From Orthonyx spaldingii (lineage: Eukaryota > Chordata > Aves > Passeriformes > Orthonychidae), in assembly GCA_013397795.1 (NCBI GenBank), contig VZTJ01003574.1, forward strand, positions 636,848 through 700,847: DNA of 64,000 nucleotides. Direction: 5' to 3'. Below are positions 37,755 to 50,480 of the stretch, one piece after another (position 1 is the first letter of the stretch; each line of letters opens with the position of its first letter). The position numbers and the translations under genes were made by a program. The notes under the pieces were generated by a model. It was not told the origin of the DNA, did not search any database, and worked only from the letters and a program-made list of their open reading frames with translations.

Positions 37755-38690
37755 GAATCATGGCATTGTTTGGGTTGGAAAAGAGCTCTAAGACCATCCA
37801 ACCACTAACCCAGCACTGCAAAGTTCACCACTAAACCTTGTCTCCAGGTGCCACACTGACGCATCTTTTACATCCCTCCAGGGCTGGTGACTTCACCACT
37901 TCCCTGAACAGCCTGTTCTGATGTTTGACAACCCTTTCAATGAAGAAATCTTGCCTAATATCCAATCTAAACCTCCCTGGAGCAACCTGAGACCATTTTC
38001 TTTTGTCCCGGTGCTTGTTCCTTGAGAGAAAAGACCAACTCCCAGCTGGCTACAAACTCCTTTTAGGGAGTTGCACAGGGCAATGAGGTCCCTCCTGAGC
38101 CTCCTTTTCTCCAGGCTGAGCCCCCCCAGCTGCCTCAGCTGCTCCTCACCTGACGTGTGCTCCAGAACTTTCCTCAGGTCCCTTCCCTTCTCTGGACAAG
38201 CTCCAGCATCTCAACGTTTTTCTTTTCCTGAGGAGCCCAAAACTCAATCCCGGGTTTGAGGTACCCCACCAGTGCCCGGCACAGGGGACAGTCACTGCCC
38301 TGGTCCTGCTGGTCACACCAGTGCTGCTACAAGCCAGGTGCCAGTGACCTCCTTGGCCACCTGGGCTCGTGTTCAGCCACTGCTGACCAGCACCCCAGGT
38401 TGTCTCCTGACAGGCATCTTTCCTGCCCCAGCCTGTCCTGCTCCAGGGGGTTGTTGTGGCCTTCCTGCCCTCCAGGAGATCAACAATCCTGCCCAAACTG
38501 GTGTCACCTGTAAACTGTCTGAGAGTCCCCTCAATCCCCTCATCCAGGTCATTGATAAAGATACTAAACAGAACTGGCCCCAGTACTAAACTCTGAGGAA
38601 TCCCAGTAGTGCCCAGCTCAATGTGGCACCTTTCTCCACCACTCTGGGCTTGGCCAGTTTTTTTGTCCAGTCATTTAACTGAACCTGCTC
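37755..38690 (-). mobile_element. CR1 LINE 3' portion, about 0.9 kb
   Basis: The left end (GAATCATGGCATTGTTTGGG, GGTTGGAAAAGAGCTCTAAG) is the complement of a CR1 3' end. It continues through CAATGAAGAAATCTTGCC, TGAGCCTCCTTTTCTCCAGG and CTGAGCCCCCCCAGCTGCCT. The right end has AACAGAACTGGCCCCAGTAC and CCACTCTGGGCTTGGCC, which belong to the last part of the CR1 reverse-transcriptase frame. The element therefore keeps its 3' UTR and the end of ORF2, is truncated at the 5' side near 38690, and reads on the minus strand. Several frames inside it are broken by stops, so it is dead. It lies in RAD54L2 intron 1, in gene orientation. Confidence 0.94.
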
Positions 38691-41600
38691 GTTTATTTAA
38701 TTGTAGCAAATCTTGATCATTATCGATTTGGGCTGAAGTAAGAAATTTGTGTGGTAACTACAACTCTTATTTTGATGGGAAGTATTGGGTACAGTTAACA
38801 GCATTCTTTAACAGAAAAAAGTAATTACATCACACTTTCAAAGGAGATTTACTGGGAATGCTGTAAAATCTCAATCAACTTCATTCACAGTTGTCCCCTT
38901 GTTAGGAATGAAGGAGGCAAATGATAAAAGTTAAAGACTTTCTCATCACAATAAAAGGACAGATATTCACAAAGAAGTTCCACACTAGCACAGAGGCTGA
39001 CTATCTCATTCTGTTAAAATAAGCATTCCGCTGACCAAAAGTATTGATTTAATTGAAATATAAGATTTCCTCTCTTGCTTTTCGTGAGTGCTATGGTAAG
39101 TACAGGAGGAAGGAAAAGGCACCTCTAAACTACTTTTTTAAGGACAAAACTGAAAAAAAAAAAAAACCCGACCAAAAACATTTTCCTACAGAGTCTGCAT
39201 GACTAAGCAGATCACCCACTTCTCCAGTGTTCTCTACTCATTATCTGGGTCTTACTTCTCTCAAGCAGTTAACTATTGTCATTACAAAATAAACAAATTC
39301 AGATCACAGATCTGAACTACTCCCATTCATTGAAAAACAGGATGTGAAGTTACACTTGACAGAAATTTAAAAACGCTGGCTAGGGTAAATCTTACTATGC
39401 ATTGTCCAGAATTAAGAGCTCCCCCCTAACAAAAAAACCTCAGCTTCCCCAGGAAATTCTTCTCCAGAGATAACAGGACCACATCCCAGGACTGAGGGGA
39501 ACATCCAAAAAAAAAAAAAAAGTCTTCTGGGATACCAGCTTTTCCCCAAATATCTGATCTCAAAAGCACTTCCTCAACTCCAAATCTTCTCTATTCCATA
39601 CAACAATCACCTTGACACCCAGTTTTCAAGGCAACGGTTGCTCCCTGTTTAGAGCCTGTGTTACACTTTGTATACTAAGCACAAAAAGGTACTGGTCTTG
39701 TCAGGTTTATTTCTTGGTCCTGTTCCCTCAATTCCTTGACACCTACGGACAAGGAACTTAAAATCCAACTGATGTCACCACTCCTACAACTTCTCGATTT
39801 AAGAAAATATTCCTTGTTCCTGCTATCTCCTCCACCCCAACATCCCCTACAAAAACAAGCTGATTTTTCTTACTTCCTATGCCCGGAAGCTTGTGTTTGG
39901 TTGCTGAGGTGCATTCCATAATCCTGGTACCTTTTTAAAGGAAGGAATATACAGCTCTTGAACTACTTCTGGAAAGGAGAAGCCACAGCCAGCTGCTTTT
40001 TCACACAAGTGCTAAGGAGCAATGCTGCAAGAGTAATCAAACCCCTGGACAGTTACATTACACTGGGAATGCTGTTCCTTTCGCTTCCATCGGTGAGTGA
40101 TGCAAATAATAAATGCAAAGACTGAATAAACGAGTGCACTAAACAGAAGATGGCAACCAAACCCTGATGCTAAACCTAGCAATTAGAGAGACAGAGACGT
40201 GCCTTGACACTGACAGACAGTTTTCAGATTTCACACGCACCAGAAGGGTAATAAACATTTGGCCTTGATTAAATTACCCATTTTCCCTCTTGCTGACTGC
40301 AGCCTCCCAGGCCTTGGACACATTTTCCGCAGCTGCTGCTCTTTCCCACTCACACACTGCTCCCACACCTTGCCAGCACAGCCCTCTGCGTGGCTGGACA
40401 GCAAACTGATTCAGCTGAAAACCTACCTGGAAGCAAAATTCAGTTCCCAAATGTGATTTACCACAAAGCTGCATGGGCACAAGTGGAAAACCAGTGAGAG
40501 GGTGAGAACACGCAGCCCTGGGTAAGGGCTGATCAAGCTGGAGTCACTGTCACCAGGGCCATGCTCTAAGCAGCCAGATACTGCTTCAGTGCAGGGGACA
40601 GACAGCATTTCAGCTTGAGAAAGTGAGATGGTCCTTGTGACAAAATTTCCTGCCTTCAACTCCAGCCAAAAGGAGCCATGTGGCCAAGGTGAGATAATCT
40701 CAATTTGCTTTGAATAGTCATGGCATCACCATGTGGTTTGTGTGGAGCTATCTGTTTCTGAAATTTATTTTGCTGGACTTTCTTAATTTAAAAAAACCCC
40801 AATGCATTTGCCACTCAAAGGGCAGAAGTACCAGAAATTATTTCACGAAGTCAGACACGCTTGCTGCGCACATCTTTCTCCCCACAGCAAATACTCTTAA
40901 ACTGCCCAAAGCTCAAAGCAAAATACCAACAGACCACCTCATGTAAGTCCTTAACATGTAGTATCTTTGGTGAGAGCCTCTGTGAACAGGCCCTTTCAAT
41001 TGCACACAAGCACTAGAAAAGGCAGGATAAGGCTCTGTTTTAGGGAACAGGAAGATAAGCTGTCCCGACCTTGAGAAACTGGTAACCAGCATTGACAGAA
41101 ATTTCTCTGGGTCAGGGCACGTCCCCTCCTAAATGCACTTAGGGGGACTTATTAAAGGCACACCTCAATGGGGTGACAAAGGGAAGCGATGCAATCTGTA
41201 CCATGAGAACAAATTAGTAATTTCTTTAACCTCATAAAGAGGAATTTACTTTGGCCATGATGACCTTGCCTGAGAACAAGGGCTGATTTTTAGTACTTGA
41301 ATAAGAGAATCACTTTCTTTAGCCCTCTGCCTTTCTTTGTTTTCACGTTGTATCTTATTATGTCTGGGACAAGTAGATATTCCTGGGCTGTCCTAGAACA
41401 CAGAGTTTTCCCCAAGATGCAATCAAGAGTCACTGTGGGATTCTGGCCATAAATACATCCTGGAATATGTGGCTTCTCATGCACATCCCCTGTGTTTGTT
41501 TTGTGTTTGTTTCACTCAACACTTGAACTTGACCCAAACTGTTCAAGGAGACATAAAAACCCTTGGCATGAGGTCCTAAGAGTCTTCTCTCATCCCTTCT

Positions 41601-43539
41601 TCTCACAAGAATGAAGTTGCCACTCCAGAGACTGCTGCTCTTGGTCTCAATTTTCTGACCCAGGCCACAGGTAAACTTTTTCACATTTTATAGCTTATAC
41701 TAAATAACATCACAGCCGAGTAAAGATCTAAGTGAGAAGAGAAGGGACAGGTCCTCTCAGGAAATGAGAAAGATACATGTCTGGTATAGGATATAGGAGG
41801 AGTTCCAGCACATTAAGACCAAATGAAATAGAAAAAACTGAAATCCTTATCTCCTGAGTTCTACAATCTTCTCCAATCCCTAAAATCTTATACAGACTCC
41901 CAGACAATTAACTCTGTTCACCTTCAATCGTCCCTGCCATAAAGCAACTGCAAAGAGAAGCCAGCAGATCATTGGGGGGTAGGGGGCAAGGTAAAGAAAC
42001 TGTTCACTTATAACCACTTCTGTCTCTCTTCACTGCCTTCTCTTTGTCAGAAAAATGGGTCAGACAAGATAACCGAAAGGAGAGCAAGAGATGCAGAGGA
42101 GACACACCCCTTCCAAGCTGCAAGAAAATTCAAAGATAAACAACTTCCCTCAACAGAATGATTTACCTCTAAGCCTTCCTGCACAGGCCAGCCCAGATGT
42201 GCAAAAAAAGAATACAAGACCTTGACAAAATAATAAAATAAGTAATAGAGGAGAAAAGGTAACACTTGGCTGGAAAATGCTCCAAGGAGATGACTTCTTT
42301 CAGCAGGACAGCCTCTTTCAGTGATAAAAGGAGTCACTTGTTATAGTGCTGACCCTTCCCCAAAACCAGAGGTCCTGAACTGACAGTTTACATCTGATGC
42401 CTGCTGGAAACATCCTTTCTGCACCAGGGCTGTCGGTGTAGGTGCTCACTCCCTGCCGAAGTCCAGGGACTGCCTGGGCAAAGGCTGCCCAGGCCAATCT
42501 GCCAGGAGCAGAGCATCCAGCTTCTGCATTTCCCTTCCTCTGACACACGACCAGACACGCACCCGTCCAGTGATGGGGAAAAGGCCAGGATGTCTGGAAA
42601 GGTGCCTACAAGGCACAAGCTGCTGTCACAGCCAGACTGACTCCCACTGTACTTCCAGAAGGGCTTAGGAAAACATCCCAAACCAATTGTCCACTGAGAA
42701 CCCACAGACAACCAGAAATCTCCCTACTGGCCAAGGCAGGAGAGGAGCCACTGCCTTTTCCTCCGTACATCCTTCACTGCTTTGGCAGGCAGAACACAAC
42801 AGAAACCATTCCTCTGGTGGTTTCATCCCGGCAGAGACACACAACACACGACATCCTTGTGCATTCACACTCAGAGCTACCTCTGCCAGCACGACCACAT
42901 GCAATTTCTTCCCCCAATGAAAGAGCAATTTCTACAGAATGTAAAGACTACTCGCTACTGGTGCAAATTTCTTCAGAGCACGTTATCAGATATTTTGAGG
43001 AAAAACACTGGGGAGGATATTCCAATCTGTTCAGGGAATGAAACAGCCATCCCTGTCCTTCCCCATACAGCCCCTTCCTCTCCCCATCATCAAAAATGAC
43101 TGTGCTTCCCAAAAAAAAGAGATCACAAATATTTGATTTCATTTAAGTACATGGTGCATACAAACACATTTATTCCCTCGAGAGAAAACATACACTTAAC
43201 ATATTGAAAGGAGTGCTATAAGAGAACAACTACGCCCACCAGATCCTTTGACTGACTCTAGCACGGGCAGGAGGAGTCTGAACACAACTGGTTGAGATCC
43301 GTTTGGCAAATCAAATGCCCCTGCACTTGTATGGTGGCAGGTACACTCGGACATTTACAGTGCATTTCCTCACACAGATCTTCCAAATTATCCTCCATCC
43401 TCACTTGATGACTTTGAGAGATGGAGACATCCTAATTTTCCTTAATACTTGCAAGCATCTTCCTAATGTCTTCGGTGGTTGATCACATTCACCGTTAACA
43501 ATCTGCCTTTTTCCTAATTTGAAATAATCTTTTTAACTT

Positions 43540-44270
43540 CCAGGCACTGGCTGCTATTGTATCTTTTTCCACTAAATTAAAGAGCCCTTTGGTACACAGC
43601 CCATTCTGCCCAAAGAAAATTGAGAAACTTCTAAATACCTTGTGATAAGCTAAACCAGTTGAGCAGTTCAAGAAGAAGTCTTATAATGAGCAGTTTAATC
43701 ACTCAAGTAACATTGAATACTACATCTTTCTTGGCTTTGAGCATCTCTTTAAAAACACCAACATTAAACCCTGTCAAAATACTCTGCAACTGATTTCACC
43801 TCTCTGTCCTTATTCAGTATTTCCTGTTATTATGAATGTACATTAGTATTAAAAAAAATAATTAGCTTATTTTAAGCTTTGAGGACTCACATACTGCCAT
43901 ATATCTGCTCTGCTCCTGCCATCCTTTCCAAGGTCGCTGGTTTCTGGAAGCACAATTCTGTATTCTAAACCTACAGCCTCCAGTCTTTCCCACAACATGC
44001 ATAACGTGCTCCAGCTCTATGAAAACATTTGGCCATATTAAACCCAAACAATTCAGAGGACACTGTACAGCTGCTGTTCCTTCTTCATGCTTCACCACTC
44101 AGGCACAACCTTTACATAATCCACAAATTTGAACAGCTCTAATTTCATGTTTTCTTCCAGGCCACTGACAAAAATACTACAAAGCTCTGGACCTACTATA
44201 AATCCCTGAAAAAATCCTCCATTCATATTCCATTTTCCACATCTACTGTTTTTAATCCAGGTGTTGACTC
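43540..44270 (-). mobile_element. Probable ancient CR1/L3-like LINE relic
   Basis: TCTTTTTCCACTAAATTAAA followed by GAGCCC, and later ACAAATTTGAACAG with CAGGCCACTGACAAAAATAC, then TACAAAGCTCTGGACCTAC with AAATCCCTGA, match the order of the complement of an old CR1/L3-type ORF2 end (from memory: ATCCACAAATTTG, CCAAGTCATTGATAAAAATGTT, AACAGCACAGGGCC, GATCCCTGAGG). It is far more diverged than the other CR1 copies here. Confidence 0.5.
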
Positions 44271-47200
44271 ATATCATACATGAAACTGTATCCGTTGAAC
44301 AAGATTCACTTTCCAACAACACCCTCATTGACTGAAGCAGTCATGGGAATACAATTACCACACAAATCCCATTTGTAAGTATGTGTTTGATACAAGAGAT
44401 TTAATTAGAAGTTTTTGATCTTCCAGAGCACTGCTGCTCCCCAGCCATGTAACAGTCTCTTTTGCTTCACTAATTTTGAGCAAATCCCATCAGCAGCCCT
44501 CCTCAATCAACTGCTTTTTGAGTAACATTCCATTTTCCATGTTGATTCAGCAGGCAGTGTGAGCACCTGTGCTCCACTGTCCACATCCAGGCTTTGACAG
44601 GTCCATGGATTTTGTTTGGTTTGAGGTTTGGTTGGCTGTTGTTGTATCAGCAACAAAAAGCTACAGCACTTCACATAAGATCAATACACTTTAACAACCT
44701 ATTTATTCTGGATTCAACAACTTCAAATATAATAACCCACACTTCATTGATGCTCATGTTCCGGGTAAGATGCGAGAAACCGGAGAAAATCTTTGGTGAA
44801 TGTCTCTAAAATGTCATTTCCACAGTTCTGATGGGCTAGAAAAGTTCTCTTCACAAGAGTTTTAGACAAAAATTTTCATTGTGAAGAGAAGAAAGTACAA
44901 GTCAAAATTGTGCTACTTCCACCATGTTTTAATTACTTCCCATCCTGTGCTTGCTCTACAAACTCTTTGTACCTGACCAGGCAGGTTCTGCACTTTCTAG
45001 TGGTCAATTCTGCCCTCGTATAGCTCCACTTCTTTGTTAATTAGATCAAGCTGGTTTGCTACAGAGAACACCACAGTAAAGTTTCTGCCAAATCACTACA
45101 AAACCCCTTTAACTGCTTTTATAAGTTTAGTGCCTCTCTTACATAAAGCATGTTGTTTTGCACTTGACTCGGTCAAAGTCCTCCTGGTTCAGTGTAAGTT
45201 TCAATGTATTTGTAACCCAGGAAAGCATGTGGGCATGTTGAGCTTTCCCACCTTTGGTTTTCTACTTATCTGCCATCAGAGGTCCACCAGCATAGAAACA
45301 GTGGCAGAAGAGAAGTGTTGTTAATACCCTTAATTCTTGGCCAGCTCCTACCAATACCACTGTGTGTGCATGTGTAGAGGAGGAGGAGCAAAGAGCAGCT
45401 CAAATAATATCAGCAAGCAGCTGGTTCATCTCATCAACTCTCCTTTGTTTCAAATAGGTGTCCAAGAAGCAAATGGTAACTGCACTTTGGAGCTCAGAAA
45501 TTCCTCTTAGGATTTTGGGCAGTAGCAGAGGGCAGTGTTTGCATGGTTTGGATGCTGTGATCTGTGTTTATACCACAAGCCACACTGATTGCATCTAACA
45601 GATTTCTTCAGCCTGGTTTTGAAGCAACTGGTTAACAGTCTTCCCCTAAAGATTTCTGCATCTTTCAATAACTTCAGTCATGAAGTTATTCAGCACTTTT
45701 CCCCAGCACAGGATCAATACTTCCTCCAGACAAGTGCACACCAGCCTTTACATCTTTTCCAACATTTGAATAACTGACTGTCACTAATACCAAACCTGGA
45801 GCCTTCTTCCTTTCTTTGTTTGTGCATTTCAACTTGCAGATACACTCTCAGAACAGCAGCTTTGGGACAGGCTGACACAGCCACCCCAGTGGGCTTCAAA
45901 TCACCGCTGCTACCTGCAGGTTTTAAAGCATGCTGCAAATGCTGCTATTGGATCTAAGTGATGCAACACTTCAAGTGAGTCACAGATACCTCTGAAATGC
46001 CACAAGATCTTTGGAGGTGTCAGACTGACCCCAACTCCAGCATTACCACTGAGTAAGACCAAGATTTCAATTACCACAGCCGGTGTGAGATTGCAAGAGC
46101 ACTGAACCAGACTTGCTCACAGGACTGTGCAGAAATTCTGCTATTCCACATCAGGCATAAACTGAGTCAATGGTATATCTGACCTTTAAGAATTTCTGAA
46201 AGCTTCTTTTCTATACCTTGAGATATTTTTCAAAGTAACAAATCTTATTGCTATTTATATCTGCATGAATGAAAGTAACACATACCTTTCACCTTCTTTT
46301 TCCCCCTCAAAACTTCTTTCAACTTCAGACAGGCTAATTTTGTCAACAAACACGTGCAGTTGACATTTGCTGATTATCACATACAAAATACTGATCAGTA
46401 ACTTAGTATTATTTAGAATGACATGCCACCAGTAAGCTGGTTTAAAAAACGATGACTTAAAAAAAACAAACACCACCATATTCTCAGAAACTCAACAAGC
46501 TTCTAAAGGTTCCTGTTCAACAAATTTTACCTTCTCATGGCTACCTGTAATTCCACCTTCTTTCTTCTCCCAGCATATGACACTTGATTTCATCAGCTAA
46601 TTCTGTCCCTTTCTCAACAAATGGTTGTTTATTGTTTTATCATTCCCCTTCATCTTTAAGACTGTTTCTTAATAAGCATAAAGCCCTAAAAATTAAATGT
46701 GAGGTTTCTAAAAGTTAACAAGAAATGAAAATTTCACTCATTGCTTCAAATTACCTAAATATCAGATTCTACACAAGTCTTCTTTTGTGCTGGTGAAAGT
46801 ACTTAATAAGCAATGATTTGGAGGGCAGGGGAAACCCCAGCTCTCTATAAATTCTTTTATTTTTATATAGCTAAAATGTTGCTTAAACACAACAAATCCC
46901 TGTCTTGAGAGCAGCATTCTCTGAAACAAACTCAGCTGTAATTAACTCAACAATCAGGTAAATATAATATAGAAGTTATTTTGTGCAAGTAGAAAACATG
47001 TCTCAAAACTGTGTCTGTACCAAGGATCTAGGAATAGCAAACAGTACTTAACCTCTGCAGGAACCAGGTTCTCAAGAATTAAGTTTAAAATAAGAGACTT
47101 TGTTAGCACAGAATATTTATCCCAAAGGTTATTGTCTCCCAAAAACTTGTAAGCACCTGATGGAAACAAGTTCAAAGACACTACAGGAACATCATTGCCT

Positions 47201-47734
47201 GGCAACTAATGGCATTCTTAAAAACCTCATACCCAACTGTTTCATTCAACTCACACCCATAAACAACCATATTTGAAAGCACACTTTCTACATTGTTAGA
47301 TTCTGGATTTGATTTGATCCAATGGGATTCAACTCAATCCCCATGGGAAAAGCCTGCCTCTCCCTTCCTAGCACAGTAACTCCATACATCGCAAAGAAGT
47401 GTTTAAAACAACAAAATTGTGAGAAACAAAATGAAGGCAACACAAAAGGCAGAGCTGTCAGCTGGGAGGCACAACCAGTCAGGATAAGTGTGACAGCAGA
47501 AGAGTTGGGAAAGGGAGCCAGGGAGACAAGAGTCACACTAGTGACAACTGGAACATGTGGAAAAAGATGGAAAAACTACTGTTGAGTGCTGCTGGTGGTG
47601 TGATTTGACACGTGTGTGTACCTACACGTGTGCACATGGATGAGGCTCTTTGCAGAGCTGTGTGGCAGGAGGGTGAGAGCCATGGGTGGTGAGCACAAAC
47701 ACATCCCTGCACACAGGAAACACAGCACAGGGTG

Positions 47735-48293
47735 ACAGCACTGGGCTGCACCAGCAGGAGCACAGCCACCCTGACCCAGGGAAACCACAGCTCCCTGGCA
47801 CTCAGCACTCTTCAGAGCCACTGCAAACACCACAGGCAGTTCTGGGCACCCCCAGTACATGACAGGCACTGATAAACCAGAGTGGGTTTGGTGGAGGGCT
47901 ACCGAGATCTCAGAGGGACAGAGATGTGTGAAGAGAGGCTGTGGGAGATGGGGAGGTCCAGATTGGAGAGGAAAAGGCTTTGGGGAGCTGACAGCAGATC
48001 TCCTGGGCCTACACAGAGCTCTGTGCACAGGCTCTGCACAGGGGCACACGGCAGGACATCAGACAAACTGCAATGTGCAGGTCTGACCTGACCTAGAGAA
48101 AAGGCCCTTCCTGGTGAGGAGGTCAAGCACTGGAACAAGGACACAGAGCCTGACAAATCTTTGTTCATTCAGGTCTTAAACCCTCCAAAGACAAAGTCTT
48201 GGTCTGACCTTGGTGTAGATCCCACTTTGAGCAGCAAGTTGGACTCGACACATCCTGAGGCCCTTTCCAGTCTGAATTATTCCACAATGTCAA
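47735..48293 (+). mobile_element. CR1 LINE 3' fragment, sense on +
   Basis: GGGCACCCCCAGTACATGAC, GTGGAGGGCTACCGAGATC, GAAGAGAGGCTGTGGGAG, GGAGAGGAAAAGGCTTTGGGG and AAGCACTGGAACAAGGACAC follow the order of a sense CR1 3' region. It closes with TTGGACTCGACACATCCTGA and TTCCAGTCTGAATTATTCC, the usual last 50 bases of the family. It is 5' truncated (start estimated) and diverged, and lacks an intact frame. It is antisense to RAD54L2. Confidence 0.85.
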
Positions 48294-49952
48294 CTTGCAT
48301 CTCAGAGAACACCACAATGTCCTGTTACAAATTTACTGTGCCAGGTTATACCTTTCAAATCTTCACTAACAGGCAACCACTATCCAGAGGAGACAAAACC
48401 CATGCTGTTTGATTCTTCTCCTCACAAGAGCACAGAATGTTCCCACACAGGAGCTGCAATAGTCTTGAGTATCAAATCTGGAATTCTAAGAAATTTTAGA
48501 GGTGCAGAAGTTGCCAGTTACCTGAGTGCAGTACAAGTGGAACACAGTGCCTAAACATTCAGAGCTTTTTTGGGAGAAGGTGGTATTTACTCTGAGGCAC
48601 TGTCAACCCAGAAAACGTCACACATCCACAACAGCTCTTCCTTAAAGTAGCAGCTGCATATTTCTTGAAAATTTCATGTTCAGCACCTACCCTCAAGGAA
48701 CAACCCCTATGTTCTGATGCTGTAAAGTCAGAGGATAAGAAGCTGCGTTGTTCTCTCTGTATATTCAGGGTGTACAGCTCCACACCTGGGAAAAGAAGCC
48801 TCACTTAGCAAACCAAGGCCATGCCAGCTCCCATCAGGAGCACCTGCAGAGGTCTAAGCAGACTGTTTTGTTTTTATTTTATTCCTCTGCTGGGTGCTGC
48901 TGCCCCTAGAGCAGAGCTACTTAAACAAAGACTGTTTATCCTAAATTAATTGATTCTGCACTGCAGCACACAGAGACCACTCACAAGGCCCATTACTCTA
49001 AGTCAGGGAGGGGAGCTACTACCTTCAACCAGGCAGCAGAACATCTTGATCCAACACACAAGTTTCTGCAGTGATTTCCTATAGGATAAGTGATTATTCA
49101 CCAAGCACGATGCTTGCATAACCATACAAATGATATCCAACGTTAACAAAGTTATAAAGACAAGCAAATGCAACCATCTTATTAGCATAAAAAATAAATA
49201 AAAGGAAAAGAGAACAGTTATTTCCTTTTACTGCTGGGATGTTCTGTTTTGGTTTTTTTTTAAATCAGAATTCCTCCACCAGCACATAGACTGGAGGGAT
49301 GTAGTACGAACTTTTTTAAGCACCAGTTTTGTACCAATCGACAAAGAGACAGAAGGGGATTTCAATGGAGTTTATGAGGATCTCTCAAAAGTGAGTACCG
49401 AAACATCCAGTCACCCACAAACTATTCCTCGGAGGGAGCAAGTTAAAAAGCTTGAGACAGGATCAGGAGAGGAGCAGTAACAGGATCAGCAGCACCAGCT
49501 CAGCACACCGAGCCTTCCCCTTCCAAAGCTCACCAACAAGTCCCACACGGACATTAAATTATGACTTGGCATGTCTGTTTACCAGTCCCAAAGACCACGT
49601 TTACCAGCACCACAGATCACTGCTGCTCGGCCACAGCGGAGCGTGACAGCCGCTGTGCCCGGGCTCCGCCAGGCCCCTCCGCCTCAGCACCGCGCTGCCC
49701 CCCCGGGCGGACCCCCGGAGTCACGGCACCCTCGGGGGGCAGGAGCACTCCCGCAATCAGAACTTCGCTCAGGCCCCGCAGCTCGGCCAGGCGAGCCCCG
49801 GCCCGGCCGCCCCGCTCCCGGCGGCGGGTGCAGCCTCAGCCCCGGGCCCAGCCCCGCAGCTCCCGGCTCCTCGCCCCGCAGCGGGACCCGCCCCCCGAGC
49901 GGCCCGGCAGCACCGCCCCCGCCCCCTCGGACCGCGGGGGCCGCTCCCCCAC

Positions 49953-50036
49953 NNNNNNNNNNNNNNNNNNNNNNNNNNNNNNNNNNNNNNNNNNNNNNNN
50001 NNNNNNNNNNNNNNNNNNNNNNNNNNNNNNNNNNNN
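49953..50036. other. Assembly gap of 84 N
   Basis: The run of N sits inside the CpG island, where the flanks are nearly pure G+C. The true gap length is unknown, and such gaps are typical of GC-rich avian promoters. Anything inferred about the first exon or the transcription start is limited by it. Confidence 1.
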
Positions 50037-50059
50037 GCCCCGCAGCGCTGCGCTCTCAC

Positions 50060-50260
50060 CTGGGCGGCGGGCGGGGGCTGCGGCCCGGCGGCCCCGGGAG
50101 CTGCGGCCGCCCCGGGAGCTCCGGGCGCTGCGGCCGCGCCGCCGCCTCCTCCTCCCGCCTCCGCCGCCGCTCGGGGCCGGCCCCCGTCGCAGCGCGCCAC
50201 CCTCGTCCCCCGGGCAGCAACAGGCGCCTCCGCCGCGAAGGTTCCGCAGGGCGCAGAAAG
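50060..50260 (-). other. RAD54L2: Probable RAD54L2 non-coding first exon
   Basis: On the minus strand the GC-rich island contains GCCGCCCAG|GTGAGAGC, a near-ideal splice donor with GT at 50058-50059. It is correctly placed to join the start-codon exon at 29057. The exon would be a G+C- and GCC/GGC-repeat-rich leader, as is common for CpG-island housekeeping genes. The transcription start cannot be read from the sequence, so the right-hand boundary is arbitrary. The assembly gap starts only about 23 bases beyond the donor, so a second donor or exon could be hidden there. Confidence 0.5.
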
Positions 50261-50480
50261 GTTCCTCCCGGCCCCGCGGGGCGCCGCGGCCCGAGCGGGT
50301 CCGGGCTGGGCCGCGGGGAGGCAGGGTGCGGGCCCCGGCTGCTCCTGCCCGTGCCATCGGCTGCGAGGGGCAGCCCCCCACCGCCCGCGGAAAGCTGCTA
50401 ATTAGCCTCGGGGACCCGTGGTCATTAAGGCTGAGCGGCCTCGGGGCCTCTCCTCCAGCCGCCCTCAGGGTAGGGACAAT

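Larger units (their letters stand above)
29058..50059 (-). other. RAD54L2 intron 1, in the 5' UTR (21 kb)
   Basis: The intron is inferred to run from the first-exon donor at 50059 to the start-exon acceptor at 29058. It holds the CR1 at 37.8 kb, an old LINE relic near 44 kb and the CR1 near 48 kb. The stretches 29.1-33.2, 33.4-37.7, 38.7-43.5, 44.4-47.7 and 48.3-49.6 kb show no gene or repeat family I can name. Short A-rich simple runs occur at 31333-31380, 34530-34570, 39150-39170 and 39508-39522. Confidence 0.6.
49620..50480. promoter_or_regulatory. CpG-island promoter of RAD54L2
   Basis: An abrupt switch from typical intron composition to very G+C- and CpG-dense DNA, with GCCGCC, CCCCGCCCC and GCGGCGG strings on both strands, marks a CpG-island promoter. 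I see no TATA box. Its place upstream of the RAD54L2 leader, with a minus-strand donor inside it, points to the RAD54L2 start. In mammals the divergent neighbour is DCAF1, and a bidirectional role is possible but not shown here. Long stop-free frames cross the island on both strands, including through the gap, but these reflect base composition and I do not treat them as genes. Confidence 0.8.

Noticed and set aside
38071..38589. Frames of 85-116 codons on both strands
   Set aside because: They lie inside the decayed CR1 element at 37.8-38.7 kb and are remnants or shadows of it.
47576..48168. Frames up to 157 codons on both strands
   Set aside because: They overlap the CR1 fragment near 48 kb. 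None matches an intact CR1 protein and the opposite-strand frame has no family resemblance.
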